A DNA stretch of 59,047 nucleotides from CAMLOF01 sp041913045 (GCA_041913045.1 JAYSGB010000027.1:1-59047); one strand, 5' to 3'. Shown: positions 1 through 11,709, counted from the stretch's first letter. Notes: a model not told the origin generated them from the letters alone. Translations and numbers: made by a program.

Positions 1-64
1 TCAGCCACCCTTCACCGGGTTCATCTTTGTTGCACCTCGTCCTTGAATCCGCCCTGGAAATCAT
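1..64 (-). CDS. Start of an unidentified gene, cut by the window edge
   Basis: An ATG at 64 on the minus strand opens a frame that stays open to the window edge (21 codons seen). It follows the CheC-like gene by 10 bases, and a GAGG about 8 bases upstream is a reasonable ribosome site. The peptide is polar and not recognised. Tight spacing suggests it is co-transcribed with the two signalling genes upstream. Too little is visible to assign a function. Confidence 0.35.
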   Translation of the reverse strand, partial: MISRADSRTRCNKDEPGEGWL

Positions 65-74
65 GGCAAAGACC

Positions 75-692
75 TCAAGACAGCCCCATCCGCGCCATGT
101 ATGTCTCCACCAGTTCGAGCAAGGTGCTCAAGGAGGACACACTCAACAGGAACACGATCTGTCCGTGGATGCACTTCTGGCTGATTTTCAGGTCTACCTG
201 CAGCAGCAGCACCACTTGCTCCGGGTCGCCATCCAGCACCAGTGCAGCCTGCGAATCACCAAAGCGGTGCACGGGGAGTGTGCTGTCGAACTGCACTGCA
301 AACATGTCGGCCAGCACGCTCATGCTGGAATTCAGGATGATGTTGCCAATCTCGCACATCGCCTCCTGTTCGTACTCCGACAGCTCCTCGGCGCTGAGGT
401 TGGTGCCACCCATCATCAAGCCGACGATCTCCAGCGCGTTAGCCTCGGGGAAGACCAGCATGGCCTGGGCCTGAAAGGGGCCCGAGAACTGCTGCGACAC
501 GGTGCTGAACTTGGTGAGAGGCTTGCCAGACAGTGCCATGGCGGCTTCGTTGGGCGAACACAGGCTCAGGCTCGGTGCCGACAGCAGCACCTCGTCCCCC
601 ACGATCATGCTCAGGCTGGACGCAGCCCGCCCCACCCCGATGTTGAAGATTTCCAGGAGCGCGTCGCGCTTGAGTTCGCTGACGTCAACCAT
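75..692 (-). CDS. CheC-like phosphatase (CheC/CheX family)
   Basis: A 205-residue protein of the CheC/CheX/FliY family, which dephosphorylates CheY-type regulators. Two copies of the family signature are visible: ExxN in EIFNIGVGRA near residue 15 and EIGNIILNSS near residue 120, so both active sites seem intact as in true CheC. I chose the ATG at 692 because GGAAG lies upstream and it is 2 bases past the stop of the preceding response regulator. A longer frame to 815 runs antiparallel to nothing conserved. The two genes form an operon, so this protein probably resets that regulator. No motility or receptor genes are in view. Confidence 0.8.
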   Translation of the reverse strand: MVDVSELKRDALLEIFNIGVGRAASSLSMIVGDEVLLSAPSLSLCSPNEAAMALSGKPLTKFSTVSQQFSGPFQAQAMLVFPEANALEIVGLMMGGTNLSAEELSEYEQEAMCEIGNIILNSSMSVLADMFAVQFDSTLPVHRFGDSQAALVLDGDPEQVVLLLQVDLKISQKCIHGQIVFLLSVSSLSTLLELVETYMARMGLS

Positions 693-694
693 GT

Positions 695-1066
695 TCACTT
701 CCCGAAGAAAGCAAGTGCGGGCGCCACCGTGGCCTCGGTGATGGGCTTGCCCACGAAAAACAGACCTGCACGAGCTGCTGCGTCGCGCATGCGCTCCTGC
801 ACGTTGGCCGTGCACACGGCAATGCGTATGCCTGGGTGCTTCTGCAGAATTCGCTCGGCGGCTTCCAGACCATTGGTGCCCGGCATGTTCACATCCATGG
901 TGATGAAGTCAGGCGCTTCCTCATCCACTCGCGCAATCGCCTCATCACCGGATGCGGCTTCTACGATGCGCCAATCAGGGCGCTGCGCAACAACGATAGC
1001 CTTGATCAGCATGCGTGACATGCGGCTGTCGTCAACGATCATGAGTAGCGGCTGGGTGTCAGACAC
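695..1066 (-). CDS. Single-domain CheY-like response regulator
   Basis: A 123-residue receiver domain with no output domain. The acidic pair DD lies at residues 11-12 (IVDDSRMSRM), the phosphoacceptor Asp is in FITMDVNMPG, the conserved Thr is in AVCTANVQ, and the Lys is in FVGKPIT. The start is GTG at 1066 with AAAGG six bases upstream. It is co-directional with, and 2 bases from, a CheC-like phosphatase, so the pair looks like a phosphorylatable signal and its eraser. The kinase is not visible; it could be encoded beyond the left edge. Confidence 0.88.
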   Translation of the reverse strand: MSDTQPLLMIVDDSRMSRMLIKAIVVAQRPDWRIVEAASGDEAIARVDEEAPDFITMDVNMPGTNGLEAAERILQKHPGIRIAVCTANVQERMRDAAARAGLFFVGKPITEATVAPALAFFGK

Positions 1067-1133
1067 GGGGCACCTTTCTTATGCTTGTGGATGCGGCACA
1101 CGAGACTCTGGGCAACCCAGCAGTCTACCAAAC

Positions 1134-1160
1134 GTCACACCCTCTGCCGTGGGTTAGAAT
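1134..1160 (+). promoter_or_regulatory. Candidate sigma70 promoter for the gcv operon
   Basis: TAGAAT at 1155-1160 matches five of six bases of a -10 box and lies 10 bases before the riboswitch, so transcription would begin near 1167. The -35 region is weak (GTCACA at 1134-1139, 15-base spacing). Confidence 0.4.
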
Positions 1161-1170
1161 CCCGCCAGTC

Positions 1171-1380
1171 AGGAGAGCGCTTCCCCCGAGGAAGCCGCCG
1201 AAGGCGCAGGACCGCTGATCGCGGTGGTCTGAACGCTCAGGCAAAAGGACTGGCAAACGCCGTCAGCCCCGAGGGGTTTGACTGCGCATCCCCACTGGAG
1301 AGAGGCCGCACACGATGCGGCCCACCGAAGGAGCAAGCCACCCGCAACGGATGGTGAATCTCTCAGGTAAAGCGGACAGC
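1171..1380 (+). promoter_or_regulatory. Tandem glycine riboswitch (gcvT motif, two aptamers)
   Basis: Two successive copies of the glycine aptamer consensus are visible. Aptamer 1 has AGGAGAG at 1171-1177, CCGAAGGCGCA at 1198-1208 and CTCAGGCAAAAGGAC at 1236-1250. Aptamer 2 has GGAGAGA at 1297-1303, ACCGAAGGAGCAA at 1324-1336 and CTCTCAGGTAAAGCGGAC at 1360-1377. The linker is about 45 bases. It sits directly upstream of gcvT, where such elements are known to switch on the glycine cleavage genes when glycine is abundant. It accounts for most of the gap between the response regulator and gcvT. Confidence 0.93.
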
Positions 1381-1434
1381 GGGGGCTAGATGCCGTGGTG
1401 ATGGATGCCACGGCTGTTACATGCCCCCATGGAG
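1381..1434 (+). promoter_or_regulatory. Likely riboswitch expression platform before gcvT
   Basis: GGGGGC at 1381-1386 can pair with GCCCCC at 1423-1428, enclosing a second stem (GCCGTGG with CCACGGC). The hairpin closes two bases before the GGAG ribosome site at 1431-1434. No U-run follows, so control of translation initiation looks more likely than termination. This is inferred from base pairing by eye. Confidence 0.55.
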
Positions 1435-1441
1435 TCCGCAC

Positions 1442-2578
1442 ATGACCAGCCCCGACACGTCCGCCACCCTGCTTCAGACACCGCTGAACGCCCTGCACAT
1501 TGAACTGGGCGCGCGCATGGTGCCTTTCGCGGGCTACAGCATGCCTGTGCAGTACCCCGCGGGGCTGATGGCCGAGCACCTGCACACCCGCACGGCGGCG
1601 GGCTTGTTCGACGTGTCGCACATGGGCCAGTTGCGCCTGGTCGGCCCCGACGCTGCTGCAGCCTTTGAATCCCTCATGCCCGTGGACGTGATCGGCCTGG
1701 GCGTGAACAAGCAGCGCTATGGCCTGCTGCTCAACGACGAAGGCGGCATCATCGACGACCTGATGTTCGTCAACCGGGGCGACGACATCTTCGTGATCGT
1801 CAACGGTGCCTGCAAGGCAGGCGACATCGCCCACATCCAGGCACGTATTGGCCAACGCTGCCAGGTCATCCCCATGCCGGAACGTGCACTGCTGGCGCTG
1901 CAAGGCCCGCAAGCCGTGACCGCCCTGCAGCGCCTGCTGCCCGGCGTGGAAAAGCTCGTGTTCATGACCGGTGCCGCGCACCAGTGGAACGGTGCCAGCC
2001 TGTACGTGACGCGCAGCGGCTACACCGGTGAAGACGGCTTCGAGATCTCGTTGCCCGCCGAACACGCCGAGGCGCTGGCCCGCGCCCTGCTGGCACAACC
2101 CGAAGTCCAGCCCATCGGTTTGGGCGCGCGCAACTCCCTGCGCCTGGAAGCAGGCCTGTGCCTGTACGGCAACGACATCGACACCATCACCACCCCGGTG
2201 GAAGCCGCGCTCAACTGGGCCATGCAGAAGGTGCGCCGCACGGGCGGTGCCCGCGCGGGCGGCTTCCCCGGCGCCGGCAAGATTCTGGCGCAGCTTGACG
2301 GTACACAGCCGCCGCAACGCCTGCGCGTGGGCCTGATCGCCAAGGAGCGCGTGCCCGTGCGCGAGCACGTTGAACTGCAGAACGCCGCAGGCGAGCGCAT
2401 TGGCGAAGTCACCAGCGGCCTGCTCGGCCCTTCCATCAACCAACCCATTGCCTTGGGTTACGTGCAGTCCGGTTATGCTGCGCTCGGCACGCAGGTGCAG
2501 GCGCTCGTCCGTGGCAAGGCGGTGCCGATGGAAGTGGCGCCCCTGCCCTTCGTGCCCAACCGTTATTTCCGTGGCTGA
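1442..2578 (+). CDS. gcvT: Glycine cleavage system T protein (aminomethyltransferase)
   Basis: GcvT moves the aminomethyl carbon from lipoyl-GcvH to tetrahydrofolate and releases ammonia. The 378-residue product is full length for the family, with the conserved N-terminal block GARMVPFAGYSMPVQY near residue 24, FDVSHMGQ near residue 55 and GYTGEDGFEIS near residue 196. I chose ATG 1442 because GGAG lies seven bases before it; an upstream in-frame codon at 1421 falls inside the riboswitch hairpin. It is the first gene of the glycine operon and is under the riboswitch. The stop is followed 43 bases later by gcvH. Confidence 0.96.
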   Translation: MTSPDTSATLLQTPLNALHIELGARMVPFAGYSMPVQYPAGLMAEHLHTRTAAGLFDVSHMGQLRLVGPDAAAAFESLMPVDVIGLGVNKQRYGLLLNDEGGIIDDLMFVNRGDDIFVIVNGACKAGDIAHIQARIGQRCQVIPMPERALLALQGPQAVTALQRLLPGVEKLVFMTGAAHQWNGASLYVTRSGYTGEDGFEISLPAEHAEALARALLAQPEVQPIGLGARNSLRLEAGLCLYGNDIDTITTPVEAALNWAMQKVRRTGGARAGGFPGAGKILAQLDGTQPPQRLRVGLIAKERVPVREHVELQNAAGERIGEVTSGLLGPSINQPIALGYVQSGYAALGTQVQALVRGKAVPMEVAPLPFVPNRYFRG

Positions 2579-2621
2579 TGCCACGCCCCCTTCATTTTTC
2601 CATCCACACCCAGGAGCCCAC

Positions 2622-2987
2622 ATGAGCCTGAAGTACACCCCCGACCACGAATGGATCCGCGTTGAAGGCGACATCGCCACCGTGGGCATCACGCACCACG
2701 CGCAAGACGCGCTGGGCGACGTGGTGTTCGTGGAACTGCCCGAAGTGGGCAAGGTCCTGGCCCAGAAGGATGTGGCAGGCGTCGTCGAGTCCGTGAAGGC
2801 TGCCGCCGACGTGTACATGCCCATCAGCGGTGAGATCACCGAAGTCAACGAAGACCTGCGCAACGACCCCGCGCTGGCCAACAGCGACCCGCTGGGCGCC
2901 GGCTGGTTCTTCAAGGTCAAGCTGTCCAACGCTGGCGAAGTCGCCGAGCTGATGGACGAAACCGCCTACGGCGAACTGACCAAGTAA
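2622..2987 (+). CDS. gcvH: Glycine cleavage system H protein
   Basis: The 121-residue lipoyl carrier shuttles the aminomethyl group between GcvP, GcvT and the lipoamide dehydrogenase, all in the cytoplasm. The lipoylation site is Lys59 in GVVESVKAAADVY, and the N-terminal YTPDHEW block and C-terminal GWFFKVKL are typical. ATG 2622 has GGAG six bases upstream; a longer frame reading from 2370 overlaps gcvT and is rejected. It lies between gcvT and gcvP with no promoter visible, so it shares the riboswitch. Confidence 0.96.
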   Translation: MSLKYTPDHEWIRVEGDIATVGITHHAQDALGDVVFVELPEVGKVLAQKDVAGVVESVKAAADVYMPISGEITEVNEDLRNDPALANSDPLGAGWFFKVKLSNAGEVAELMDETAYGELTK

Positions 2988-3031
2988 TTCCTTTTCCTCC
3001 GCAGACTGCACTGCCCCCCCCGGAGCCCGCC

Positions 3032-5968
<2,937 letters not shown>

Positions 5969-5989
5969 ACAAGACTTCAAGGAGTATTC

Positions 5990-7063
5990 ATGACCTTGCG
6001 CTCGCCCCACACCCAACATTTCGCCAGCGACAACTACGCTGGTATGTGCCCTGAGGCGACGCACTGGTTCATGCAGGCCAATGCAAGCGGCCACCAGCCG
6101 GGGTACGGCGACGACATCTGGACCCAGCGCTCCACAGACGCCATTCGCGACCTGTTCCAGACCGATTGCGATGTCTACTTCGTCTTCAACGGCACGGCGG
6201 CCAACTCGCTGGCACTGGCCGCCATGTGCCAGAGCTACCACTCGGTCATCTGCACGCCGGTGGCTCACATCGAGACTGACGAATGCGGTGGCCCCGAGTT
6301 CTTCTCCAACGGCTCCAAGCTGCTCATCACCGAGGCCGACAGCCCCGCTGCCCGTTTGGGCAAGATGACGCCTGACGCCATTGAACAACTCGTGACCAAG
6401 CGCAGCGACATCCACTACCCAAAGCCCAAGGTGGTCAGCATCACGCAGGCCACCGAGATGGGCACCGTTTACTCGGTGGAAGAGGTACGCGCCATCTCGG
6501 CCATTGCCAAGCGGCGCAAGCTCAAGCTGCACATGGACGGCGCGCGTTTTGCCAACGCCGTGGCAGCGCTGGGCTGCCACCCCAGCGAAATCACCTGGCG
6601 TGCCGGGGTGGACGTACTCTGCTTCGGCGGCACCAAGAATGGCCTGCCCATTGGCGAGGCGGTGGTCTTCTTCGACCGTGCACTGTCGGAGGACTTCGCC
6701 TACCGCGTCAAGCAGGCGGGGCAGTTGGCGTCCAAGATGCGCTTCATCTCGGCACCCTGGGTGGGGCTGCTGGAAGACAACGTGTGGCTGCGCAACGCCA
6801 GCCATGCCAACGCCATGGCCAAGCATCTGCACGAGGCCATCCGCCACATTCCGGGTGTGAACGTGCTGCACGCGCCGCAGGTGAATTCGGTGTTTGCCCA
6901 ATTGCGGCCCCAGGCCATAGAGGCCATGTATGCCAAGGGTTGGAAGTTCTACCAGTTCATTGCCGGTGGCGGCTGCCGCTTCATGTGTGCGTGGGACACC
7001 ACGCCCGAAGCTGTCGAAGCCTTCGCGGCCGACCTTCGCGAAACCTGTGCAGCCCACGCCTGA
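5990..7063 (+). CDS. ltaE: Low-specificity L-threonine aldolase
   Basis: A fold-type I pyridoxal-phosphate enzyme of 357 residues that splits threonine or allo-threonine into glycine and acetaldehyde. The family start FASDNYAG, the internal HMDGARFANA and the PLP lysine Lys216 in CFGGTKNG are visible. AAGGAG lies five bases before ATG 5990. It directly follows gcvP, so threonine-derived glycine would feed the cleavage system encoded upstream. A beta-hydroxy amino acid aldolase with another preferred substrate is the main alternative. Confidence 0.9.
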   Translation: MTLRSPHTQHFASDNYAGMCPEATHWFMQANASGHQPGYGDDIWTQRSTDAIRDLFQTDCDVYFVFNGTAANSLALAAMCQSYHSVICTPVAHIETDECGGPEFFSNGSKLLITEADSPAARLGKMTPDAIEQLVTKRSDIHYPKPKVVSITQATEMGTVYSVEEVRAISAIAKRRKLKLHMDGARFANAVAALGCHPSEITWRAGVDVLCFGGTKNGLPIGEAVVFFDRALSEDFAYRVKQAGQLASKMRFISAPWVGLLEDNVWLRNASHANAMAKHLHEAIRHIPGVNVLHAPQVNSVFAQLRPQAIEAMYAKGWKFYQFIAGGGCRFMCAWDTTPEAVEAFAADLRETCAAHA

Positions 7064-7075
7064 GGACGGCAAAAC

Positions 7076-8467
7076 ATGGCAGTCTCCGCCTTCGACCTGT
7101 TCAAGATCGGTATCGGCCCCAGCAGTTCGCACACCGTGGGCCCCATGCGGGCCGCACGCATGTTTGCACTGGGTTTGCAGTCAGCGGGCTTGCTCGAACA
7201 GGTGGCGCGGGTACGCTGCGCACTGTATGGCTCCTTGGGTGCCACCGGCAAGGGGCACGGCAGCGACAAGGCTGTGCTGCTGGGCCTGTGCGGACACGAA
7301 CCCGAAACCGTACCCATCGAGGAAATCGAGCCAGCCATTGCAGCCATACAAGCCGACAAGCACCTGGCTTTGATGGGCAAGCACACCATTGCCTGGAACA
7401 GCAAGGAAGATCTGCTGTTCCACCGCACCCAGACCCTGCCATTCCACGCCAACGGCATGCTGCTGTCGGCGTGGGACACTGAGGGCAAGGTGTTGGCTGA
7501 GCGCACCTACTATTCAGTGGGCGGCGGCTTTGTGGTGAGCGAAGAAGTGGCTGCCGACGGCCAACGCCAGAAGGTCATTGCTCCGGATGCCACGCAACTG
7601 CCCATCCCGTTCCGCACGGGCGACGAACTGTTGCAGCGGTGCCGCGAGCATGGCTTGTCCATTGCTGGCGTGATGCGCGTGAACGAACGCCACTGGCGCA
7701 GCGATGAGGAAGTGCGCCGGGGTCTGCTGCACATCTGGTCTGTCATGCAAGGTTGCGTGGAACGCGGTTGCCGCACCGAGGGCACGCTACCCGGTGGGTT
7801 CAAAGTGACGCGACGCGCACCGCAACTGTACCGCGACCTCACCTCCAACCCTGAAAAGGCCCTGATGGACCCCCTCCAGGTGCTGGACTGGGTGAACCTG
7901 TACGCCCTGGCGGTGAACGAGGAAAACGCCGCGGGCGGCCGAGTGGTCACGGCGCCCACGAACGGCGCATCGGGCATTGTGCCTGCCGTGCTGCACTACT
8001 ACCGGCGCTTTGTGCCGGGCGCCTCCGACGAAGGCGTGGTGGACTTCCTGCTCACGGCCGCGGCCATCGGCATCCTCTACAAGGAAAACGCCAGCATCAG
8101 CGGTGCCGAAGTGGGCTGCCAGGGCGAAGTGGGCGTAGCCTGCTCCATGGCCGCCGGTGCGCTGTGCGCGGTTTTGGGCGGCACCCCCGAACAGGTGGAG
8201 AACGCTGCCGAGATCGGCATGGAACACCACCTGGGCCTGACCTGCGACCCGGTGGGCGGCCTGGTACAGATTCCCTGCATCGAGCGCAACGCCATCGCCT
8301 CGGTCAAGGCCATCAACGCCGCGCGCATGGCATTGCGCGGCAATGGCACGCACTTTGTCAGCCTGGACAAGGTCATCAAGACCATGCGCGAAACCGGCGC
8401 CGACATGAAGGTCAAGTACAAGGAAACCTCGCGCGGCGGGCTTGCGGTCAACATCGTGGAGTGCTGA
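7076..8467 (+). CDS. sdaA: L-serine ammonia-lyase (single-chain, iron-sulfur)
   Basis: The 463-residue enzyme converts serine to pyruvate and ammonia using an oxygen-labile [4Fe-4S] cluster. The N-terminal beta domain begins FDLFKIGIGPSSSHTVGPM; the alpha domain carries APTNGASGI, GCQGEVGVACSMAAG and TCDPVGGLVQIPC with the cluster cysteines. It starts 12 bases after ltaE and closes the operon, completing a route from threonine and glycine through serine to pyruvate. It is full length with no sign of damage. Confidence 0.95.
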   Translation: MAVSAFDLFKIGIGPSSSHTVGPMRAARMFALGLQSAGLLEQVARVRCALYGSLGATGKGHGSDKAVLLGLCGHEPETVPIEEIEPAIAAIQADKHLALMGKHTIAWNSKEDLLFHRTQTLPFHANGMLLSAWDTEGKVLAERTYYSVGGGFVVSEEVAADGQRQKVIAPDATQLPIPFRTGDELLQRCREHGLSIAGVMRVNERHWRSDEEVRRGLLHIWSVMQGCVERGCRTEGTLPGGFKVTRRAPQLYRDLTSNPEKALMDPLQVLDWVNLYALAVNEENAAGGRVVTAPTNGASGIVPAVLHYYRRFVPGASDEGVVDFLLTAAAIGILYKENASISGAEVGCQGEVGVACSMAAGALCAVLGGTPEQVENAAEIGMEHHLGLTCDPVGGLVQIPCIERNAIASVKAINAARMALRGNGTHFVSLDKVIKTMRETGADMKVKYKETSRGGLAVNIVEC

Positions 8468-8567
8468 GGCCCGGCCTCCTCAGCCGGTTGCCCAAGGCTT
8501 GGGACGGCATTACACTGGGTCATAAGTGATCCATGCCATCCAATCATCAAGACGCCGAGGAGCCGTC

Positions 8568-8867
8568 ATGAGCGAGACACCCGATTCCCTGAGCCCCACC
8601 GCCGAGCACTTCCTGAACAACACCGAAGGTGTCAAGTTTCCGAAGGCCCTGGCCAGCCAGTACCCTCGGATCATGAACCGCCTTGTCGAACTCAAGGACG
8701 ACAAGGACGGGCTGCGCGCCTACTTCAACGAACTCACGCACGACCACCGGGGCGGCCGGCATGGCTTTCCGTTCGATGTGCTGATGGACATCCACGACCT
8801 GCGCGAAGCCATGCTGGGAGACCTGACGGGTTTCACCCTGGACGACAACAACAAGTGGGTGTCCTGA
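8568..8867 (+). CDS. Small acidic protein of unknown function
   Basis: A 99-residue soluble protein with no signal peptide or membrane segment. GAGGAG lies just before ATG 8568. Charged, helical-looking segments (RIMNRLVELKDDKDGLRAYF) are followed by a His/Gly-rich turn (HDHRGGRHGFPF). I do not recognise the family. It lies 100 bases after sdaA and faces the dioxygenase gene, so it is probably its own unit; a weak TTGGGA at 8499 and CATAAG at 8521 could be its promoter. Confidence 0.7.
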   Translation: MSETPDSLSPTAEHFLNNTEGVKFPKALASQYPRIMNRLVELKDDKDGLRAYFNELTHDHRGGRHGFPFDVLMDIHDLREAMLGDLTGFTLDDNNKWVS

Positions 8868-8886
8868 CCGCCCAGCCCTCCACGCC

Positions 8887-9702
8887 TCAGTGCAGCACGA
8901 AGGCGTCCATTGCCAAATAGCTGTACATGACTTCCCGGGTCAGGTAGCTTGGAAGCGATCCGCCCGGCTCACCCCAGCCAGCCGCGCCCAGCGCAAAGAA
9001 GATAGGCAGGAAGTGCTCGTCGGTGGGGTGAGAGCGTACGGCGTGCGGCGCCAGTTCACGGTAGGCAAACAGCCGCTCACGGTCGCCAGACATGAGCGCA
9101 TCTTCCACCCAGCGGCTGAAGGCCTCTACATAAGGCGCAGCCTGCGCATCTTGCTCGGGCCGACCAGTGAAGAACTCACGCAGGTTGTGCGTCATGCTGC
9201 CAGACCCCATCAACAGCACGCCTTGTTCGCGCAGCCCGCGAAGCGCCTGCCCGATGGCATAGACCTCCCGGGGGCCGAACGACGCGGGAAGAGCCACCTG
9301 AACCAAAGGTACATTGGCCTGAGGCAGCAAGTGCATCAACGGCACCCAGGCACCGTGGTCGAACGGACGCTGTGGGTCGGCGTGTGTCGGAACGCCTGCA
9401 TCGGCCAACAGTTGCAACACCTGCTGCGCCAGCGCAGGTGCCCCGGCGGCCGGGTATTGCAACCTGTACAGCGGCTCGGGGAAGCCGCCAAAGTCGTGCC
9501 AGGTCTCGGGTTGGGCGCCTGTCATCACGGTGGCGTCTCGTGCCATCCAGTGCGGCGACATGACCACCACCGCCTTTGGCTTCAGTGCCTGAAGGGATTC
9601 GCCCCAGTTGCGCAGCGCAGGGCCGGTCTGGCCGGGGTCGAGCGCGAACATCGGCGAGCCGTGGGAAACGAACAAGGTGGGCAGAGGGGTGGTGGTATCC
9701 AT
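8887..9702 (-). CDS. DODA-type extradiol ring-opening dioxygenase family protein
   Basis: The 271-residue protein resembles YgiD and plant 4,5-DOPA dioxygenases, zinc or iron enzymes acting on catechol-type substrates. Candidate metal ligands are His in LFVSHGSPMF, His in VMSPHWMA, His in PFDHGAWVPL and His near RSHPTDEHFLP. The ATG at 9702 was chosen over an upstream in-frame codon at 9726 because the homologous block (TLFVSHGSP) begins soon after it. It is transcribed away from aroE. The natural substrate cannot be read from the sequence. Confidence 0.85.
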   Translation of the reverse strand: MDTTTPLPTLFVSHGSPMFALDPGQTGPALRNWGESLQALKPKAVVVMSPHWMARDATVMTGAQPETWHDFGGFPEPLYRLQYPAAGAPALAQQVLQLLADAGVPTHADPQRPFDHGAWVPLMHLLPQANVPLVQVALPASFGPREVYAIGQALRGLREQGVLLMGSGSMTHNLREFFTGRPEQDAQAAPYVEAFSRWVEDALMSGDRERLFAYRELAPHAVRSHPTDEHFLPIFFALGAAGWGEPGGSLPSYLTREVMYSYLAMDAFVLH

Positions 9703-9828
9703 GGGTTCCACTGTAACGAAACACAACGCTCTTGGCGTTCAAACCATTGCGGCTTCGCGTTCAATCTGGTTCGTCACTCACATCGGCGACAATGTTGAGG
9801 TTTGCCCACCATCGACTTTGCGCCACAC

Positions 9829-10674
9829 ATGTCCGCCGCATCTGCAGACCGCTATGCCGTCATCGGCAACCCCATCAGCCACAGCAAGTCCCCCGCCATC
9901 CACATGGCGTTTGCCGAGGCCACCGGCCAGAACCTGACCTACACTACCATTGAGGGCCCGCTGGGGCAGTTTGCCGCCACGGTAGACCGCTTCCGCACCG
10001 AAGGTGGCAAGGGGCTGAACGTGACAGTTCCCTTCAAGCTGGACGCCTGCGCCTACGCCACCGACCTGTCGGAAAGCGCAAGGGCGGCAGGCGCCTCCAA
10101 CGCACTCAAGTTTGAGGGCGATCGCTGCCACGCCGAGAACTTTGACGGCACTGGTCTGGTTCGGGACATCACCCACAACCTGGGGCAAGCCCTGGCTGGC
10201 CGCCGTGTTTTGCTGCTGGGTGCGGGTGGCGCCACCCGTGGGGCGATTCTCCCCATCCTGCGTGAAGCGCCTGCCCTGCTCTTCGTGGCCAACCGCACGG
10301 TCGACAAAGCCACGGCACTGGTGCGTGACTTCCACGCTGGCGGCGCCAACACCAAGGTGCTTGCAGGCGGCGGCTACGACGACCTGAGCCAAGAGACCTT
10401 CGACGTTGTCATCAACGCCACGTCGGCCAGCCTGTCGGCTCAACTGCCTCCCGTACCGGCCAGCGCGCTCGCACCCAATGGCCTGGCCTACGACATGGTG
10501 TATGGCAAGGGTTTGACACCTTTCCTTCGCCTGGCCAAGGACAGCGGCGTGCGCCACCTGGCCGATGGCGTGGGCATGCTGGTGGAGCAGGCTGCCGAGG
10601 CATTCGCCTGGTGGCGCGGCGTTCGGCCCGACACCACCGAGGTCATCCGCCGCATGACCGTTCCTCTCGTTTGA
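9829..10674 (+). CDS. aroE: Shikimate dehydrogenase (NADP+)
   Basis: Reduces 3-dehydroshikimate in the aromatic amino acid pathway. The 281-residue product shows the shikimate-binding start YAVIGNPISHSKSP, the catalytic lysine in GLNVTVPFK, the partner Asp in NFDGTGLV and the NADP loop LLGAGGATRG. I chose ATG 9829; a TTG at 9802 has a GAGG only one base upstream, which is too close. The ribosome site for 9829 is weak. The transaldolase gene follows 17 bases later and is probably co-transcribed. Confidence 0.94.
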   Translation: MSAASADRYAVIGNPISHSKSPAIHMAFAEATGQNLTYTTIEGPLGQFAATVDRFRTEGGKGLNVTVPFKLDACAYATDLSESARAAGASNALKFEGDRCHAENFDGTGLVRDITHNLGQALAGRRVLLLGAGGATRGAILPILREAPALLFVANRTVDKATALVRDFHAGGANTKVLAGGGYDDLSQETFDVVINATSASLSAQLPPVPASALAPNGLAYDMVYGKGLTPFLRLAKDSGVRHLADGVGMLVEQAAEAFAWWRGVRPDTTEVIRRMTVPLV

Positions 10675-10691
10675 CCCACACCACACCTGCC

Positions 10692-11639
10692 ATGAACCAG
10701 CTCGACGCCCTGAAGCAACACACCACGGTGGTGGCCGACACCGGCGACTTTCTGCAACTCGCCCAGTTCCAGCCGCGCGACGCGACAACCAACCCTTCGC
10801 TCATCCTCAAGTCGGTGCAAAAGCCAGAATACGCACCGCTGCTGCAAGACACGGTGCGCCGCTTCGGCAGCCGCCCGATGGACGAGGTGGTGGACCGCCT
10901 GCTGGTGCGCTTCGGCTGTGAGATTCTGTCCATCGTGCCCGGACGTGTTTCCACCGAAGTGGACGCCCGCCTGAGCTTCGACACAAATGCCACCATTGCC
11001 CGTGCGGAGCGGCTCATCGAGCTGTACCAGGCCGAGGGCGTGCACATCGACCGCGTGCTGATCAAAATTGCCTCCACCTGGGAAGGCATCCAGGCGGCAG
11101 CATACCTGGAGCAACGCGGCATCCACACCAACCTGACGCTGCTGTTCTCGTTCTGCCAGGCGGTGGCCTGCGGGCAGGCCAAGGTACAGCTGATTTCGCC
11201 TTTCGTGGGGCGCATTTACGACTGGTACAAGAAACAGGCTGGCAGCCAGTGGAACGAAGCCGCCAATGCGGGCGTCAACGACCCCGGCGTACAGTCCGTT
11301 CGCAACATCTTCAACCACTACAAGCACTTTGGCATTGCCACCGAGGTGATGGGGGCGAGCTTCCGCAACGTGGGGCAGATCGTGGCGCTGGCCGGGTGCG
11401 ATCTTTTGACCATCAGCCCTGAACTGCTGGCACAACTGGCTGCCACCGAAGCGCCGTTGAACAAGGCGTTGGACGCGGAGGCTGCGCGCGGCATGACTCT
11501 GCCTGCCGTGCACTACGACGAACCCGGCTTCCGTCTGGCATTGAACGAAGACGCCATGGCCACCGAGAAGCTGGCCGAGGGCATTCGCGCCTTCTGCGCA
11601 GACGCGGTGAAACTGGAGAACCTGCTGAAGGCGGCCTGA
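10692..11639 (+). CDS. tal: Transaldolase (TalB type)
   Basis: Moves a dihydroxyacetone unit between sugar phosphates in the non-oxidative pentose phosphate pathway. The 315-residue length is that of the TalB class. The Schiff-base lysine is Lys125 in RVLIKIASTWEG, and DATTNPSL lies near residue 30. The start is ATG 10692; the frame extends back into aroE but the family begins at MNQLDALK. rpiA of the same pathway lies elsewhere in the window (37869-38567). Confidence 0.95.
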   Translation: MNQLDALKQHTTVVADTGDFLQLAQFQPRDATTNPSLILKSVQKPEYAPLLQDTVRRFGSRPMDEVVDRLLVRFGCEILSIVPGRVSTEVDARLSFDTNATIARAERLIELYQAEGVHIDRVLIKIASTWEGIQAAAYLEQRGIHTNLTLLFSFCQAVACGQAKVQLISPFVGRIYDWYKKQAGSQWNEAANAGVNDPGVQSVRNIFNHYKHFGIATEVMGASFRNVGQIVALAGCDLLTISPELLAQLAATEAPLNKALDAEAARGMTLPAVHYDEPGFRLALNEDAMATEKLAEGIRAFCADAVKLENLLKAA

Positions 11640-11709
11640 GTCCGCGCCCTTTGCATTGGGTGCGAACTTGGAGTAGATTCGATGGTTTTCCTCGCAGGTT
11701 ATTGATTTC

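Noticed and set aside
27..1157. A 376-codon plus-strand frame opposite the two signalling genes
   Set aside because: Composition (His, Gln, Arg-rich) is that of a shadow frame; the opposite strand holds intact receiver and CheC motifs.
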